From the NCBI RefSeq assembly GCF_033962415.1, contig NZ_JAVIKH010000001.1, positions 248,001 to 312,000 on the forward strand: 64,000 nucleotides of DNA. Direction: 5' to 3'. Shown in pieces: positions 24,444-34,678 of this stretch (positions within the stretch are counted from its first letter, which is position 1; each line of letters begins with the position of its first letter). Origin of the DNA: Candidatus Cetobacterium colombiensis. GTDB taxonomy: Bacteria > Fusobacteriota > Fusobacteriia > Fusobacteriales > Fusobacteriaceae. The notes under the pieces were generated by a model that searched no databases, had not been told where the DNA came from, and saw nothing but the letters and a program-made list of their open reading frames with translations. Made by a program: the position numbers and the translations under genes.

Positions 24444-25391
24444 TTATACTAAACTTAATAACAATGTAAATAAAACTATTCCAACTAAAGATGTTATAAA
24501 CATTATTTTATAACACTTCTTTATATCTTCCATTTGAAACTCTTTTAATTTATCTCCTATTGTTGGTTTTTCAAAATATTTTCCAAAATACTTTGTTCTT
24601 CCACCAAATTGAACTCCTATAGCTCCTGCAAACACCGATTCAGGATGACCTGAGTTTGGACTTGAATGATTTTTTCTATCTCTAAAAAATATTTTTAAAG
24701 GTTTTTTTATTCCCATCCCCAATATAAATGTTGCCATTGGAATTATTATTAAACCTGAAATTCTTGCAGGTATAAAATTAAATAAATCATCTATTTTTGC
24801 TGAAATCATTCCAAAATCTTTATATTTTTCATTTTTATATCCAACCATTGAATCTAAAGTATTTATAGCTTTATAACCCATTGCCAATGGAAGGGCTAAA
24901 GAAGTTCCATCTATTATAATTAAACTTCCTAAAAATGCATAAAACATTGGAGCAATTATACCATCCACACTATTTTCAGCAATTGTTTCCATTGTACTTC
25001 TAACAACTTGGATTTCATCCATTTCTCCAGTATCTCGACTCACTAAATATGATAACTCTTTTTGAGCTCTTTCTAAATCTCCACTTTTTAAAATTTTATA
25101 AACTTTAATTCCTTCAGCTCCTAAGCTTTTTGTAGCTAAGGTTGTATATAAAAGAAAAATTTCCAAATATTGAGAAGATTTACTTAAATAATATGAAGTA
25201 ATAGCTGTTGTTAATACAACTACTAATGTTAGAACTCCTCCAAAAAAAATTTTACTTTTAAATTTATAAATCCTATTTTCTATAAAAGTTATATATTTTC
25301 CAATTAACCTAACTGGATGAGGAAACCATTGAGGATCTCCAAAAATTAAATCCATCATATAAGCTATCCAAAATTTTGTAATAAAACTCAT
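24444..25391 (-). CDS. cbiB: adenosylcobinamide-phosphate synthase, membrane protein
   Basis: A 315-residue integral membrane protein with several hydrophobic segments. MDLIFGDPQWFPHPVRLIGK (residues 13-32), RDTGEMDEIQVVRSTMETI, NSVDGIIAPMFYA and HSSPNSGHPESVFAGAIGVQ are CbiB signatures. It joins the aminopropanol phosphate arm to adenosylcobyric acid. It overlaps cbiP by one base and leaves 19 bases before cobD. Confidence 0.94.
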   Translation of the reverse strand: MSFITKFWIAYMMDLIFGDPQWFPHPVRLIGKYITFIENRIYKFKSKIFFGGVLTLVVVLTTAITSYYLSKSSQYLEIFLLYTTLATKSLGAEGIKVYKILKSGDLERAQKELSYLVSRDTGEMDEIQVVRSTMETIAENSVDGIIAPMFYAFLGSLIIIDGTSLALPLAMGYKAINTLDSMVGYKNEKYKDFGMISAKIDDLFNFIPARISGLIIIPMATFILGMGIKKPLKIFFRDRKNHSSPNSGHPESVFAGAIGVQFGGRTKYFGKYFEKPTIGDKLKEFQMEDIKKCYKIMFITSLVGIVLFTLLLSLV

Positions 25392-26875
25392 TAATTTTCC
25401 TCCAAAATTTTATATATAGCTTCTATATCAACATTTTCTCTAAAGATTTTTTCTAATTTATCTATCTCTCCAATTCTATATTCATCAAAGGATATATTGC
25501 TTACTTTTCTTTCAAGTCCCTTTTTTTCTCTTAATTTATTTAAAATAAAATCTGTAAACTCCAAATTATCAAAAATTCCATGAAGATATGTTCCAAAAAT
25601 ATTATCTTTCGAAGTCGCTACTAACCTGTCATCTAAAGTTAAAGATTCTTCTTGTCCAGATGTAACACCTTGATGAATTTCATATCCTTTTACTTCTATG
25701 TCTCCTAAGCCTTTTAAAAATTCACCTTTCCCTTTTAAAATTCCGCTATATTGGGTTGTCACCTTTTCTTTTTCCATTGTAGTTTCTATATCTAAAAGTC
25801 CTAAACCAGGTAGCTCCTTTATGTCTCCCTCTATACCATACGGGTCTAAAACTTTACCACCTAACATTTGAAATCCACCACATATTCCTATAATTGGAGT
25901 TCCTTTTCTTGATAACTTTATCAGCTCTTGAGCCATTCCTTTTTCTTTTAAATCCTTTAAATCATCTATTGTATTTTTAGATCCTGGAATTATTATTAAA
26001 TCTTCATTTCCTAGTTCATAAAATGATGTTATATAATTTATATTCACATCTTCATTTATTGACAAAGCATCTATATCAGTAAAATTTGAAAGATGTTTTA
26101 ATTTTATTACTGAAATGTTTATATTGTTATTATTTGTTTTTATTTTATTAAATTTTTCTGTAACTCCATCCTCATCCTCTATGTCTAGTTCAAAGTATGG
26201 CATAACTCCTAAAATTGGAACTCCTGTTAATTCCTCTATTTTTTCTAAACCTGGTCTTAATATATCAACATTTCCCCTAAACTTGTTAATTATTACTCCT
26301 TTTACTCTTTCTCTTTCCTCTGGCTCCATTAGAGAAATGGTTCCATAAATAGATGCAAAAACTCCACCTCTATCTATATCTGCAACTAAGATAACTGGAG
26401 CATCAATCATTTGAGCCAATCCCATGTTCACTATGTCATCTTGTTTGATATTTAACTCTACAGGACTTCCTGCTCCTTCTATAACACATATTTCACTTTC
26501 ATTTTTAAGTTCATCATATGCATCCATTATCTCTTTTTTTAAATTAGATTTAAACTTACCATATTCAAATCCTCCCATATTACCTATAGATTTTCCATTT
26601 AAAATAACTTGGATTCTTCGATCACCTGTAGGTTTTAATAAAATTGGATTCATTTTGTAATGGGCATCTTTATCACATGCTATAGCTTGAAGTGCTTGAG
26701 CTCTTCCCATTTCATGTCCTTCTTTTGTTATATAAGAGTTTAAAGCCATATTTTGAGATTTAAAAGGTGAGACAGTATATCCATCTTTAAAAAATACTCT
26801 ACATAAGCCTGTTACTGTTATACTCTTCCCTGCTCCTGAAGATGTCCCAACAACCATTATATTCTTATGTTTCAT
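25391..26875 (-). CDS. cbiP: cobyric acid synthase
   Basis: A 494-residue glutamine amidotransferase. The N-terminal nucleotide-binding domain has VVGTSSGAGKSITVTGLCR (residues 8-26), PFKSQNMALNSYITKEGHE and GRAQALQA. The C-terminal domain has PGSKNTIDDL and the nucleophile Cys in GICGGFQMLGG, then a His near GTYLHGIFDN. It amidates the b, d, e and g side chains. It is the first gene after the cobalamin riboswitch, with AGGAG six bases before the ATG. Confidence 0.95.
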   Translation of the reverse strand: MKHKNIMVVGTSSGAGKSITVTGLCRVFFKDGYTVSPFKSQNMALNSYITKEGHEMGRAQALQAIACDKDAHYKMNPILLKPTGDRRIQVILNGKSIGNMGGFEYGKFKSNLKKEIMDAYDELKNESEICVIEGAGSPVELNIKQDDIVNMGLAQMIDAPVILVADIDRGGVFASIYGTISLMEPEERERVKGVIINKFRGNVDILRPGLEKIEELTGVPILGVMPYFELDIEDEDGVTEKFNKIKTNNNNINISVIKLKHLSNFTDIDALSINEDVNINYITSFYELGNEDLIIIPGSKNTIDDLKDLKEKGMAQELIKLSRKGTPIIGICGGFQMLGGKVLDPYGIEGDIKELPGLGLLDIETTMEKEKVTTQYSGILKGKGEFLKGLGDIEVKGYEIHQGVTSGQEESLTLDDRLVATSKDNIFGTYLHGIFDNLEFTDFILNKLREKKGLERKVSNISFDEYRIGEIDKLEKIFRENVDIEAIYKILEEN

Positions 26876-27010
26876 TATATCGTCTCCTAACGTTTTGAAG
26901 TTTAGCGGAAATATAAAAATGCAAAAAATGAATAGACTATTGCTAATTAGAAATGAATTTATACAGTTCTAAATACAAATCTGTTCACCGCAGACTTTAT
27001 ATTTTCTTAA
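26876..27010 (-). other. leader between riboswitch and cbiP
   Basis: These 135 bases join the aptamer to the cbiP ribosome site. I see an imperfect 7-bp hairpin AAGTCTG/CAGATTT near 26980 but no clear terminator, and no anti-Shine-Dalgarno segment I can prove. The expression platform is unresolved. Confidence 0.4.
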
Positions 27011-27167
27011 TATTCATGGCAGATATCCTGACTCAGATTCATCCTACTCTTAGGCCTTCCCATAAAAAATACAGTGGCTTAGTCTAATTTCGTCCTCCTT
27101 ACAGTGGCGGGACCGTGTGAGATTTTCACTCAACTTTCCTTTTAATCAAATAATTGAACCATAAATA
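27011..27167 (-). promoter_or_regulatory. cobalamin riboswitch
   Basis: The minus strand carries the conserved cobalamin aptamer parts in order: the CGGTCCCGCCACTGTAA segment, the B12-box AGCCACTG, then ATGGGAAGG. The closing P1 stem is TATTTATGG (27159-27167) with CCATGAATA (27011-27019), nine pairs including one G-U. It lies 135 bases ahead of cbiP. Binding of adenosylcobalamin would be expected to lower expression of the whole biosynthesis operon. Confidence 0.95.
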
Positions 27168-27185
27168 ATATACATATTTATCATA

Positions 27186-27214
27186 ATTATACATAATGAT
27201 AATGTACAAGTCAA
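27186..27214 (-). promoter_or_regulatory. promoter of the cobalamin operon
   Basis: Minus-strand TTGACT (27209-27214), 17-base spacer and a perfect TATAAT (27186-27191). The predicted start near 27179 is about 12 bases ahead of the riboswitch P1 stem. Confidence 0.85.
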
Positions 27215-27328
27215 TCATTTTTGAAGTTTTGTGTTTTAGAATAAAACTCTAAATATCGCTTATAATTCATAATATATAATTAATTTTTAATAATTTTTTT
27301 AAATAAAAAAAGAAGATTTAAACTTAGT

Positions 27329-27356
27329 TTGTAAATTAAAGATAATTTATTATATT
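27329..27356 (+). promoter_or_regulatory. promoter of the 512-aa gene
   Basis: TTGTAA (27329-27334), 16-base spacer, TATATT (27351-27356). The predicted leader is only about a dozen bases. Confidence 0.45.
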
Positions 27357-27375
27357 TTTAAGGGAGTGATTAAAT

Positions 27376-28914
27376 ATGACTGATTTAAAAACAAATATAA
27401 AACCTCTTATCGTAGAAGATAAAATTATTAACGTACCTCCTATGTTTGCAGAACTCTTTGTAGCCAATCCTAAAAATCTAAAAAAATGGTTAGTTGGGGT
27501 TAAAGAGTCAAAAAAATCTTATGAAGATCTTAAAGTTAAAGATATTTTGAATACTAAAATTAATACTTCAGTTAATGATGAAGCTTTTCTTTTAGATGTT
27601 ACTTTTGGTGATAAAGTACACAAACTTTATCTAAAAAAACCTAAACTTAATAAAGGATTGGATTTTATATTAACAGAGGGTGATAAATTTAAAATTGAAA
27701 CAAATCTTCACTTAACTGAGATAGATGATACTAAATCTAATATCCATCTTGAAGTTGCATTATTAGAAAGCAAACATAAGTTCCATCCAATAACATCTTT
27801 TGAATTAAAATATTTTTTTAGAAAAAGCTTATCTAATTTTATTGAAGAGTGTGAAAAAAGTTATAGTACTTTCCAAAACGAAGAAAAAACAGTTGAAGCT
27901 GAAGTTCTTAGTTTTTATCAAAATAATGTAAAAGCTTTCAATGATTTAATAGAACCATTAAAAGGTGATTTAGGAGAAGAATCTTTCCAAAATATCCAAA
28001 AACAATTAAAGTCTTTAGGCATGGAAACATCTGATAAAATATCTGCTATATTCACTAGTTTAATTGGAATAGTTCCCCTTGAAGATATTTCATTAATCAA
28101 TGATAAAATTATTCAATTTATCAAAGAACATGTTTTTGTTTTAAAAGGTATAACTAAAAAAAGTAATGCTGAAAATTTAAAAAATATTAATACTATTACT
28201 AAACTTCAATTAGATAATATAAATTTTATAGTTCCACAAATTTTAAAGGATATTGACTCAAATAAAGTTGTTGAATTAGAAAATCAATTAAATGATCTTC
28301 TATCAACTCTTGTTAAAGAAATAAATTCAGTAATTAGTGAAATTAGAAGTAAAATTCCACCTCAACATTTTAAAAATTTAGAGATTGGATTCATTAATCT
28401 TTTAAAATCTGACTTAGATTCTGCACAATCTTTTTTAGAAAAAATAAACTTGGGAAATACTAATTTTTCAGAAAAAGAAAAACAAATTTTAACAAATCTT
28501 AAAAACTCTATAAGCAAAATTGAAACTACAGCTAACAATAGAGATGATAAGGTTTATGTTTCTGTTTTAAATATGGTAGAAAAATCATTAGTTCAACTTG
28601 AATCTGATTTAAAAGATGCAAGTGCTAATGTCACAGCTGAAAAAATTGAATCTACAAAAGATTTAATAAAATCATCCACAGATAGTTCTTATAAATCTTT
28701 AACAGACTTTTTATCTACTATAACTCCAGAAAATTTAGAAAATAATAAAGAGAATATCTATAAAAAAATAGAAGATATTTTAGATAGATATACTAAAGCT
28801 ATAAAAATAATTTCTCCATCTATACCTGAAGAAAAATTATCAGCAACTAGAGAAAAAATTAAAGCAATTTTAATTAAAGAGTATGAATCATTTTGTAGTT
28901 CACAAAAAAAATAG
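27376..28914 (+). CDS. unknown 512-aa protein, possible SRPBCC-like N-terminus
   Basis: I do not recognise this protein. Residues 1-155 alternate strands and helices, starting with PPMFAELFVANPKNLKKWL, a phrase reminiscent of SRPBCC/START-type ligand-binding folds. A long helical region (about 155-512) rich in Lys, Glu, Ser and Asn follows, with several similar segments around LESDLKDA and SDLDSAQSFLE. No signal peptide or membrane segment. It has its own promoter and terminator between the cobalamin and glycerol operons, opposite to both. No function is inferred. Confidence 0.65.
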   Translation: MTDLKTNIKPLIVEDKIINVPPMFAELFVANPKNLKKWLVGVKESKKSYEDLKVKDILNTKINTSVNDEAFLLDVTFGDKVHKLYLKKPKLNKGLDFILTEGDKFKIETNLHLTEIDDTKSNIHLEVALLESKHKFHPITSFELKYFFRKSLSNFIEECEKSYSTFQNEEKTVEAEVLSFYQNNVKAFNDLIEPLKGDLGEESFQNIQKQLKSLGMETSDKISAIFTSLIGIVPLEDISLINDKIIQFIKEHVFVLKGITKKSNAENLKNINTITKLQLDNINFIVPQILKDIDSNKVVELENQLNDLLSTLVKEINSVISEIRSKIPPQHFKNLEIGFINLLKSDLDSAQSFLEKINLGNTNFSEKEKQILTNLKNSISKIETTANNRDDKVYVSVLNMVEKSLVQLESDLKDASANVTAEKIESTKDLIKSSTDSSYKSLTDFLSTITPENLENNKENIYKKIEDILDRYTKAIKIISPSIPEEKLSATREKIKAILIKEYESFCSSQKK

Positions 28915-28926
28915 TTAATTAAAATT

Positions 28927-28956
28927 AAGTATCCCTAACTAACGTTAGGGATACTT
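28927..28956. terminator. bidirectional terminator
   Basis: A 13-bp perfect stem AAGTATCCCTAAC/GTTAGGGATACTT with a TAAC loop between two convergent genes. Confidence 0.85.
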
Positions 28957-28957
28957 C

Positions 28958-29839
28958 TTATTTTTGAAAGATTTCTCTGTATTCTTTAGGACACATTTTT
29001 TCATATTTTTTAAAAACTTTTGTAAAATAACTACTATCATCTATCCCTATTTCATTGGAAATTTCAGACAGTGACTTATTTGTGATTTCTAAAAAATACT
29101 TAGCTTTTTCTATTTTTTTCATAAGAACATATTCTTTAAATGTTTTTCCAGTTTCTCTTTTAAAAACTCTACTAAATTGAGAAACACTTAGATTGCAAAG
29201 GTTTGAAACTTCTTCTAAGTGTAAATTATCTCTCACATTTTCATTTATATGAGTTATTGCTGAAGAGATTTGAGAATGACTATACTCCACTCTCTCTTGT
29301 TTTATATTATTTTCAATTTTATGATTATACCAAACTTTATTTTTTATACAATTAGTTATGTATACTGAAGTGTAATGTAAAATACTTGCAATACTTTGGA
29401 GCTCACTGTATTTAACTTTTTTTAAAAAATTATAATTTTCAGCTATTTTTCTTATACTAAACTCTTTCCCAATATTTTCCACTAAAATATTATCTAGGTC
29501 GAAAGTTTCTTCATCTTCTAAAAGAATTTGACCAACTAAAAATGCACCTATTAATTCACCTTGATAAATAATAGGAATTATCATATCAACTAACCCAGCA
29601 TGACATCTGTAAATATACGGCTTCAAAGATAAAAATGCTTTACTCAAAGCTTTTACATCACATTTTTCACAAAAAGAATTCAATTCTTTATTTTTTCGAA
29701 AAATTTTACAAAATTCTGAATAATTGCTTTTCTCTGTTAAATAATTTCCCTCATCATCTACAATTACAACAGCCATCTTTGTCATATTAACTATGTCTTC
29801 CTGAATTTTTATCAACTCTTTTTTATATTTATGAAGCAT
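28958..29839 (-). CDS. PocR-type AraC family regulator
   Basis: A 293-residue regulator. Residues 10-170 form a PocR sensory domain with three Cys in the pattern FCKIF, SFCEKCDVK and YRCHAGLVDMIIPI, then GQLIGAFLVGQI-like sequence. Residues 195-293 are an AraC-type double helix-turn-helix (LHLEEVSNLCNLSVSQFSRV, then LSEISNEIGIDDSSYFTKVF). In Salmonella PocR activates pdu and cob genes with propanediol. It is the last gene of the dehydratase operon and is a natural activator of the divergent promoters at 35122-35302, implying positive autoregulation. The inducer, glycerol or a diol, is inferred. Confidence 0.87.
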   Translation of the reverse strand: MLHKYKKELIKIQEDIVNMTKMAVVIVDDEGNYLTEKSNYSEFCKIFRKNKELNSFCEKCDVKALSKAFLSLKPYIYRCHAGLVDMIIPIIYQGELIGAFLVGQILLEDEETFDLDNILVENIGKEFSIRKIAENYNFLKKVKYSELQSIASILHYTSVYITNCIKNKVWYNHKIENNIKQERVEYSHSQISSAITHINENVRDNLHLEEVSNLCNLSVSQFSRVFKRETGKTFKEYVLMKKIEKAKYFLEITNKSLSEISNEIGIDDSSYFTKVFKKYEKMCPKEYREIFQK

Positions 29840-29858
29840 CTTTCACACCTTTCTTATT

Positions 29859-30182
29859 TTATTTTTTTAAAGATAATCCTTTTAATATTCTAGCAGCATT
29901 TTGCCCAAAAGTTCTCAATTTTTTTTGAGAACTTTTTATATTCTCTTTTAAAATATATTCTTTTAAATATTTTTTTTTATTTAATACTATTTCTCCATCT
30001 GAGCTAATTCCAATTCCAATCTCAAATCTATTGTCTGTGTATAATTCTTTTTCTATTTTTTCTTTTTTTAAAATTTTTAAAATATAAGGAACGCCTTCCT
30101 CTTCTATTCCAAAAAATATCTCCTCTATTTCAATTATATTTATGGAGTTTGAACATACAATATCTATACCAATTTTTAACAC
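29859..30182 (-). CDS. glycerol/diol dehydratase reactivase, small subunit
   Basis: A 107-residue protein of the dehydratase medium-subunit family (DhaG/PduH type). It starts IGIDIVCSNSINI and has EEEGVPYIL, the conserved loop, with RTFGQNAARILKG at the end. With the large reactivase it exchanges damaged adenosylcobalamin from the dehydratase. It overlaps the large subunit gene by seven bases. Confidence 0.85.
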   Translation of the reverse strand: MLKIGIDIVCSNSINIIEIEEIFFGIEEEGVPYILKILKKEKIEKELYTDNRFEIGIGISSDGEIVLNKKKYLKEYILKENIKSSQKKLRTFGQNAARILKGLSLKK

Positions 30183-31993
30183 TCTTCATCACCTAAAACC
30201 AATCCTGTCGCAACTGCATTTCTAGGTCCTTCTACTCCTCTTATATTACCGCATCCTGCAACAATTCCATACTTTGAAAGGGATTCTGTTATCATTTCTG
30301 GAACTTCAAAATCAAGAGCTGAACCACCTACAATAATAACAAACTCAAAATCTCTAATATCTTTTGTTAATGATATTTTTCTCAATGCTCTTTTTGAATT
30401 AGTTACAAATACCTTTCTCTTGCTTTCTCTTCTAATTTGTCTAATTTTTTCTAAACTTATTTTTATATCAATAGGTACTAACTCTCCATTTTTAACCAAT
30501 ACATTTTTTGCAAATATATCAGTTGATAATGGTTCATTAAAAAACTCTACAGTTCCATCTTCATATCGAATATTAAAAAATGACTCTACCTTAGCTAAAG
30601 GATATTTTTTGATATCTTCAGCTAGATTAAAATCCTCTATTCCTAACTCTTTTTGTATTAATAAAGTTACCATATTTCCAGCTCCAGCTAAATGAATATG
30701 TGATCTTCTTCCATATTTATCTATACTACAAGCATCTGTTGATCCAGCTCCTATATCTATTATTGCCAATGGTTTTCCCGTACCTGGAGTAGTCAAAGCT
30801 CCTTTTATAGCCATATCCGCTTCTACTCCACCAACCTCTACATTTACACCGAGTTCATTTTTTATCATATTAGCTAAATGGTTCATCTGGTTTTTCTCAG
30901 TTCCTACCATTACTGCCAATCCTACTGCATTTTCACACATAAACTCTCCAGCTAAACCACCTTTTATTTTTTGTGGAACAAAGGTATCTACAGCCAATAA
31001 GTCCTTTATTTTTATATCATCTATATTCTCTCCTGTAAATTTATGCATTGTGTTTTTTACATTTTTTAACATACCACCAACATTAGTTCCGTCTTCTCCA
31101 AAAATATCTTCAACATCTAAAAAAGATATTTTTTTCATTATTTTTTCTGCACCTTCTTGAATTCCAACACTCTCCAAAGATTTATTAGTTTTTATATATA
31201 AATTTCCAGCTGGAATTATTTTTTCTTTTACATCTCCTTGAGGAGTTTTTATCACTACTCCAGATCTGTTTCCTATAAGTGCCTTTGACAATGGAACAAC
31301 TTTTTTTGTCTCTTCTGAATTTAAATTAAAAACTGTCGCTATTCCATAAGGGTTTGAAATTTTCTCAATAACCCTTCCTTTTGATGCTACTTCTATACAA
31401 CATTTAACTCCCAATGGAATTTTTTCGATTAATTGAACCTCGTCTACTATAGGAATTTTTACTAATAATCTATTATTTACGAGAACACCATCATCTTTTT
31501 GTAAAATAGCTCCCATTACTTTTATACCTCTATTTCTAGAAAAATTCAAGATTTTAGCTATTTCTAAAAAATTTTTATTTCCATTTGCTATAACAATATA
31601 ATTTTCTTCATCATTCTCTAATAAATTTTGTAAATCATCTATATCAATTGTAATTCCAAGTCCTATTCCACATCCACCAGGTGTATCTGGGTTATGCCCT
31701 ATCATAGTAGATTCTGTTATTATTGTTTCTGTTATTGTTTCCATAGAAACATCACCAATTACAGGAGTAGCCTCATTTATACGAATTAAATCTAAATTTT
31801 CTAATTTTAAATTTAATTTTTCCAATAATAAAAGAATTGCTTTTTTTATTCCCTCTATATTTTCTTCTGTTCCTTTTAATCCTGTAGTTTTATAGAGTGA
31901 ACTTCCCATAAATTCTATTTTCATTTCATCTTTTTTAGCTATAGCTACTTCTGTAGTAGCATTTCCTATATCAACACCTGCAATAATTTCCAT
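30176..31993 (-). CDS. glycerol/diol dehydratase reactivase, large subunit
   Basis: A 605-residue DhaF/PduG/DdrA protein, an Hsp70-like ATPase in fold. AGVDIGNATTEVAIAK at the N-terminus and LAIIDIGAGSTDACSID form the two phosphate loops; GGVEADMAIKGALTTPGTGKP and VIVGGSALDFEVPEMI are family signatures. It uses ATP to open the inactivated holoenzyme and release cobalamin. Length equals that of known large reactivase subunits (about 605-610). Confidence 0.93.
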   Translation of the reverse strand: MEIIAGVDIGNATTEVAIAKKDEMKIEFMGSSLYKTTGLKGTEENIEGIKKAILLLLEKLNLKLENLDLIRINEATPVIGDVSMETITETIITESTMIGHNPDTPGGCGIGLGITIDIDDLQNLLENDEENYIVIANGNKNFLEIAKILNFSRNRGIKVMGAILQKDDGVLVNNRLLVKIPIVDEVQLIEKIPLGVKCCIEVASKGRVIEKISNPYGIATVFNLNSEETKKVVPLSKALIGNRSGVVIKTPQGDVKEKIIPAGNLYIKTNKSLESVGIQEGAEKIMKKISFLDVEDIFGEDGTNVGGMLKNVKNTMHKFTGENIDDIKIKDLLAVDTFVPQKIKGGLAGEFMCENAVGLAVMVGTEKNQMNHLANMIKNELGVNVEVGGVEADMAIKGALTTPGTGKPLAIIDIGAGSTDACSIDKYGRRSHIHLAGAGNMVTLLIQKELGIEDFNLAEDIKKYPLAKVESFFNIRYEDGTVEFFNEPLSTDIFAKNVLVKNGELVPIDIKISLEKIRQIRRESKRKVFVTNSKRALRKISLTKDIRDFEFVIIVGGSALDFEVPEMITESLSKYGIVAGCGNIRGVEGPRNAVATGLVLGDEEC

Positions 31994-32007
31994 AATTTAA
32001 ATTACTC

Positions 32008-32448
32008 CTAATCTTTTCTTAACTTACCTCTTTTTTCATAAATATCTGCCGCTTCTCTAACAAAGTTTGCATTTACAATAGCTTCGTATTTATTTTCAAG
32101 TTCATCTGCTATTGCTAAAAGTTCATCTTTAGTAGATCTATTAGGTCTCAAAGCGTTATATATTTCTAAAATTCTTTCATCTGAAATTTTAACTAATTCA
32201 CTTGCTCTTTGAAAATTTCTTTTTATTGTAGGTTGTTCCGCATTTTCTGCAACTTCTCCTTGGAGATTAAGAGTTTCAGAAGATATTCTTATATCTTCTG
32301 CTTTTATTTTTTCATTTAACACATTATCTAAAGTAATGTCATCTAATGTTTTTCCTGTTGGAGTCTTTAACCACTCTTTTCTTTTTTCTCCTAAAGGATA
32401 ATCTAATTCTATATTAATTTTTTTTATCATTTTTATCTCCTTACTCAA
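32008..32448 (-). CDS. dhaE: B12-dependent glycerol dehydratase, small subunit
   Basis: A 146-residue gamma subunit. [18 protein letters not shown] and [12 protein letters not shown] are family signatures, with [18 protein letters not shown] near the end. The length fits glycerol dehydratase small subunits (about 141) better than PduE (about 173). It overlaps the medium subunit gene by eight bases. The name dhaE is by analogy with other dehydratase operons. Confidence 0.85.
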   Translation of the reverse strand: MSKEIKMIKKINIELDYPLGEKRKEWLKTPTGKTLDDITLDNVLNEKIKAEDIRISSETLNLQGEVAENAEQPTIKRNFQRASELVKISDERILEIYNALRPNRSTKDELLAIADELENKYEAIVNANFVREAADIYEKRGKLRKD

Positions 32449-32989
32449 AAATATATTCTAACTCTTCAGGTTTTTCATTCTCTTTTACATGTTTTGTTTC
32501 TTTTATATGTAATAATGCCGCTTTAGCTTGATATTTTGGTCTTACCATTTGATCACTAATTACTGGAACTGGATTAGGAGATTCTCCTTTAGCATACTTA
32601 GCAGCATTTTTTCCTATTAGTCTATAAATTTCTGGAGTTAATAATGGAGCTTGTGGAAATAATTCTAAATTGTTTAAAGGCAATAAATCCTTTTGATGAA
32701 TAACTGTTGTTCCTTTAGATTGAATTCCTATTCCTATTCCAGAGCCACTTAATTTTGCTGCATCATTTGCTATAAAGCAAACATCCGATGTTCTGTTAAC
32801 TCTTACAACTCTCGCTATTAAACCCTCCTCTTCAATTCCTGCAATTAATTCCATTAAAACTATATCATGAGGAATATCTGTTATAGTTTTATTTTGATAT
32901 TTTTTAAAGGCTGGCGCTAAACCAATAACTACTTCTTCTACTTTATCACCTTTTTTAGCAACTCCAACTTCTTTTAGTTCTACCTTCAT
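32441..32989 (-). CDS. dhaC: B12-dependent glycerol dehydratase, medium subunit
   Basis: A 182-residue beta subunit beginning [20 protein letters not shown], with the cobalamin-contact stretch [20 protein letters not shown] and [20 protein letters not shown]. PduD proteins carry an N-terminal targeting extension for microcompartments; it is absent here, so the enzyme is likely free in the cytoplasm. The name follows Clostridium usage. Confidence 0.88.
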   Translation of the reverse strand: MKVELKEVGVAKKGDKVEEVVIGLAPAFKKYQNKTITDIPHDIVLMELIAGIEEEGLIARVVRVNRTSDVCFIANDAAKLSGSGIGIGIQSKGTTVIHQKDLLPLNNLELFPQAPLLTPEIYRLIGKNAAKYAKGESPNPVPVISDQMVRPKYQAKAALLHIKETKHVKENEKPEELEYIFE

Positions 32990-32997
32990 TGTTCCTC

Positions 32998-34662
32998 CTA
33001 TTCTATACTTTCAGGTTTTATTGCTGTAGGAATATTTGAAATTTCACTCCATCTTTCTTCAGTGATTCTATATCCACTTCCAGGTCCCATATAATCATTT
33101 TTATCATTTAGTGCACTTACAATTTTAAAATCTTTATTTAAAATTGCCGATGTTTGAAGATAATCTCCTGAGACTCTTTGCTTTAACATATTTAAAACGT
33201 TTTCTGCAACATCTTTAAATCCACTTCTACTTAAAGCCTTTACTAAATCTAATCCAGTTATGCCTTTTTTTAGAAGTTCTTCTGCTCCTTTTAAATCTTG
33301 AACAACATTTCTAACAGGCATATCTTTACTTCCATGTGCATATGTAGCTGCATAAACTTCTTCATCTGTTATTTCTGGTAAATCTAACTCTTTAAATAAA
33401 CCTTGAATAGCTTTTGCCGCTTTATTTCTAATTTTTACAACTTCGTCTTCAGACACAGGTCTTAATCCACCATCAATTTTTAAATCTCTTTGTAAAATAT
33501 TGTAGTCATCAAAATCTTCCGCATCAAAATTTGATCCTGCAAACATATTATCATAATTAGGAACTGCACTATATCCAGAGAATATAAAATCTGTTCCTGG
33601 AAGCATTTGCATTAAAGTTCTTGCTGTTCTTCTTATATCAGAATGAGAGAATGTCTGGTCATTTGCTGAAGCACATTCTAGTCCTAGTAACATAGCTATT
33701 AGATTTTCACCTAAAACTGCTCTTATTCCTCCTGGTAAAGCTCCTGGCATTCCTATACAACTTACTGCACCATTTTGTAATCCCTGAACCCCTGCTCCTC
33801 TTGTTATATATATACATCTAGTTTCTAAATAAAGCATTGACTTTCCTTCTGAATAACCCATTAAAGCTTCTGAACCAGTTCCAGATGTAAATCTCATTTT
33901 TAATCCTCTCGAAGCATAAGCTGAAGCTAAAAATGCTTTTGACCATGGAGTATCATCTCCATCTGTGAAAACTTGCTCTGTTCCATATACTGAAACTGTC
34001 TCTGCATAACTTGTGAAACCTCTCATTCCAAGTTCTAGCTCTGTAGCTTCTTCAACAGAACACTGAGTTAAAACTCCTCCTCTTCCAACTTGAGATCCCA
34101 CAAAAATTGCGATTGCATTAAATGGTGCATATCTTACAATTCCCACTGTTGTTTCTTGCTCATCAAATCCTCTAATTGCTGCTTCTGCTGCATCAGCTGC
34201 AATTTGAACTGGATTATCTCTTAAATTCGTTACATGACACTGATTTGATGGAGTTTTTCTTGCTCTCATTTTCTGAACTGCCATCATCATTTCTACAACA
34301 TTTAAATGACTTATTACTTGAACCATTTTTGCTGGTGTTATTCCTGTTGAAATTTTTAAAATATCCTCTTTTTTTACATTTATATCAACTAATTTTTTAG
34401 CTATCTCTAAAGTTGATAATTCCATTGCAGTTTCAGCATATCTTAAGTCAATTGCATAATCAGCTATAAAAAGATCTATCGTATCAAAATCTTCTCTTTT
34501 TTTACCATCTAACTCCACTATTTTACCATCTTTTATTTTTAAACTTGGTTTTGGATCTAAAGGACTATCCATAGCTATTAGCCCTTCCTCTTTCCACTCG
34601 CCTATAAATCCATCTTTATTTACTGGTCGCTCACTTAAAATTTTAAAACGTTTTGATTTCAT
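32998..34662 (-). CDS. dhaB: B12-dependent glycerol dehydratase, large subunit
   Basis: A 554-residue alpha subunit of the glycerol/propanediol dehydratase family. [20 protein letters not shown] starts the chain; [15 protein letters not shown], the long [18 protein letters not shown] and [20 protein letters not shown] are conserved active-site barrel segments. It removes water from glycerol to give 3-hydroxypropionaldehyde by a radical mechanism. Sequence alone does not separate glycerol from 1,2-propanediol preference. The adjacent dhaT and the subunit lengths favour glycerol. Confidence 0.93.
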   Translation of the reverse strand: MKSKRFKILSERPVNKDGFIGEWKEEGLIAMDSPLDPKPSLKIKDGKIVELDGKKREDFDTIDLFIADYAIDLRYAETAMELSTLEIAKKLVDINVKKEDILKISTGITPAKMVQVISHLNVVEMMMAVQKMRARKTPSNQCHVTNLRDNPVQIAADAAEAAIRGFDEQETTVGIVRYAPFNAIAIFVGSQVGRGGVLTQCSVEEATELELGMRGFTSYAETVSVYGTEQVFTDGDDTPWSKAFLASAYASRGLKMRFTSGTGSEALMGYSEGKSMLYLETRCIYITRGAGVQGLQNGAVSCIGMPGALPGGIRAVLGENLIAMLLGLECASANDQTFSHSDIRRTARTLMQMLPGTDFIFSGYSAVPNYDNMFAGSNFDAEDFDDYNILQRDLKIDGGLRPVSEDEVVKIRNKAAKAIQGLFKELDLPEITDEEVYAATYAHGSKDMPVRNVVQDLKGAEELLKKGITGLDLVKALSRSGFKDVAENVLNMLKQRVSGDYLQTSAILNKDFKIVSALNDKNDYMGPGSGYRITEERWSEISNIPTAIKPESIE

Positions 34663-34678
34663 TGTTCCTCCTAAAAAT

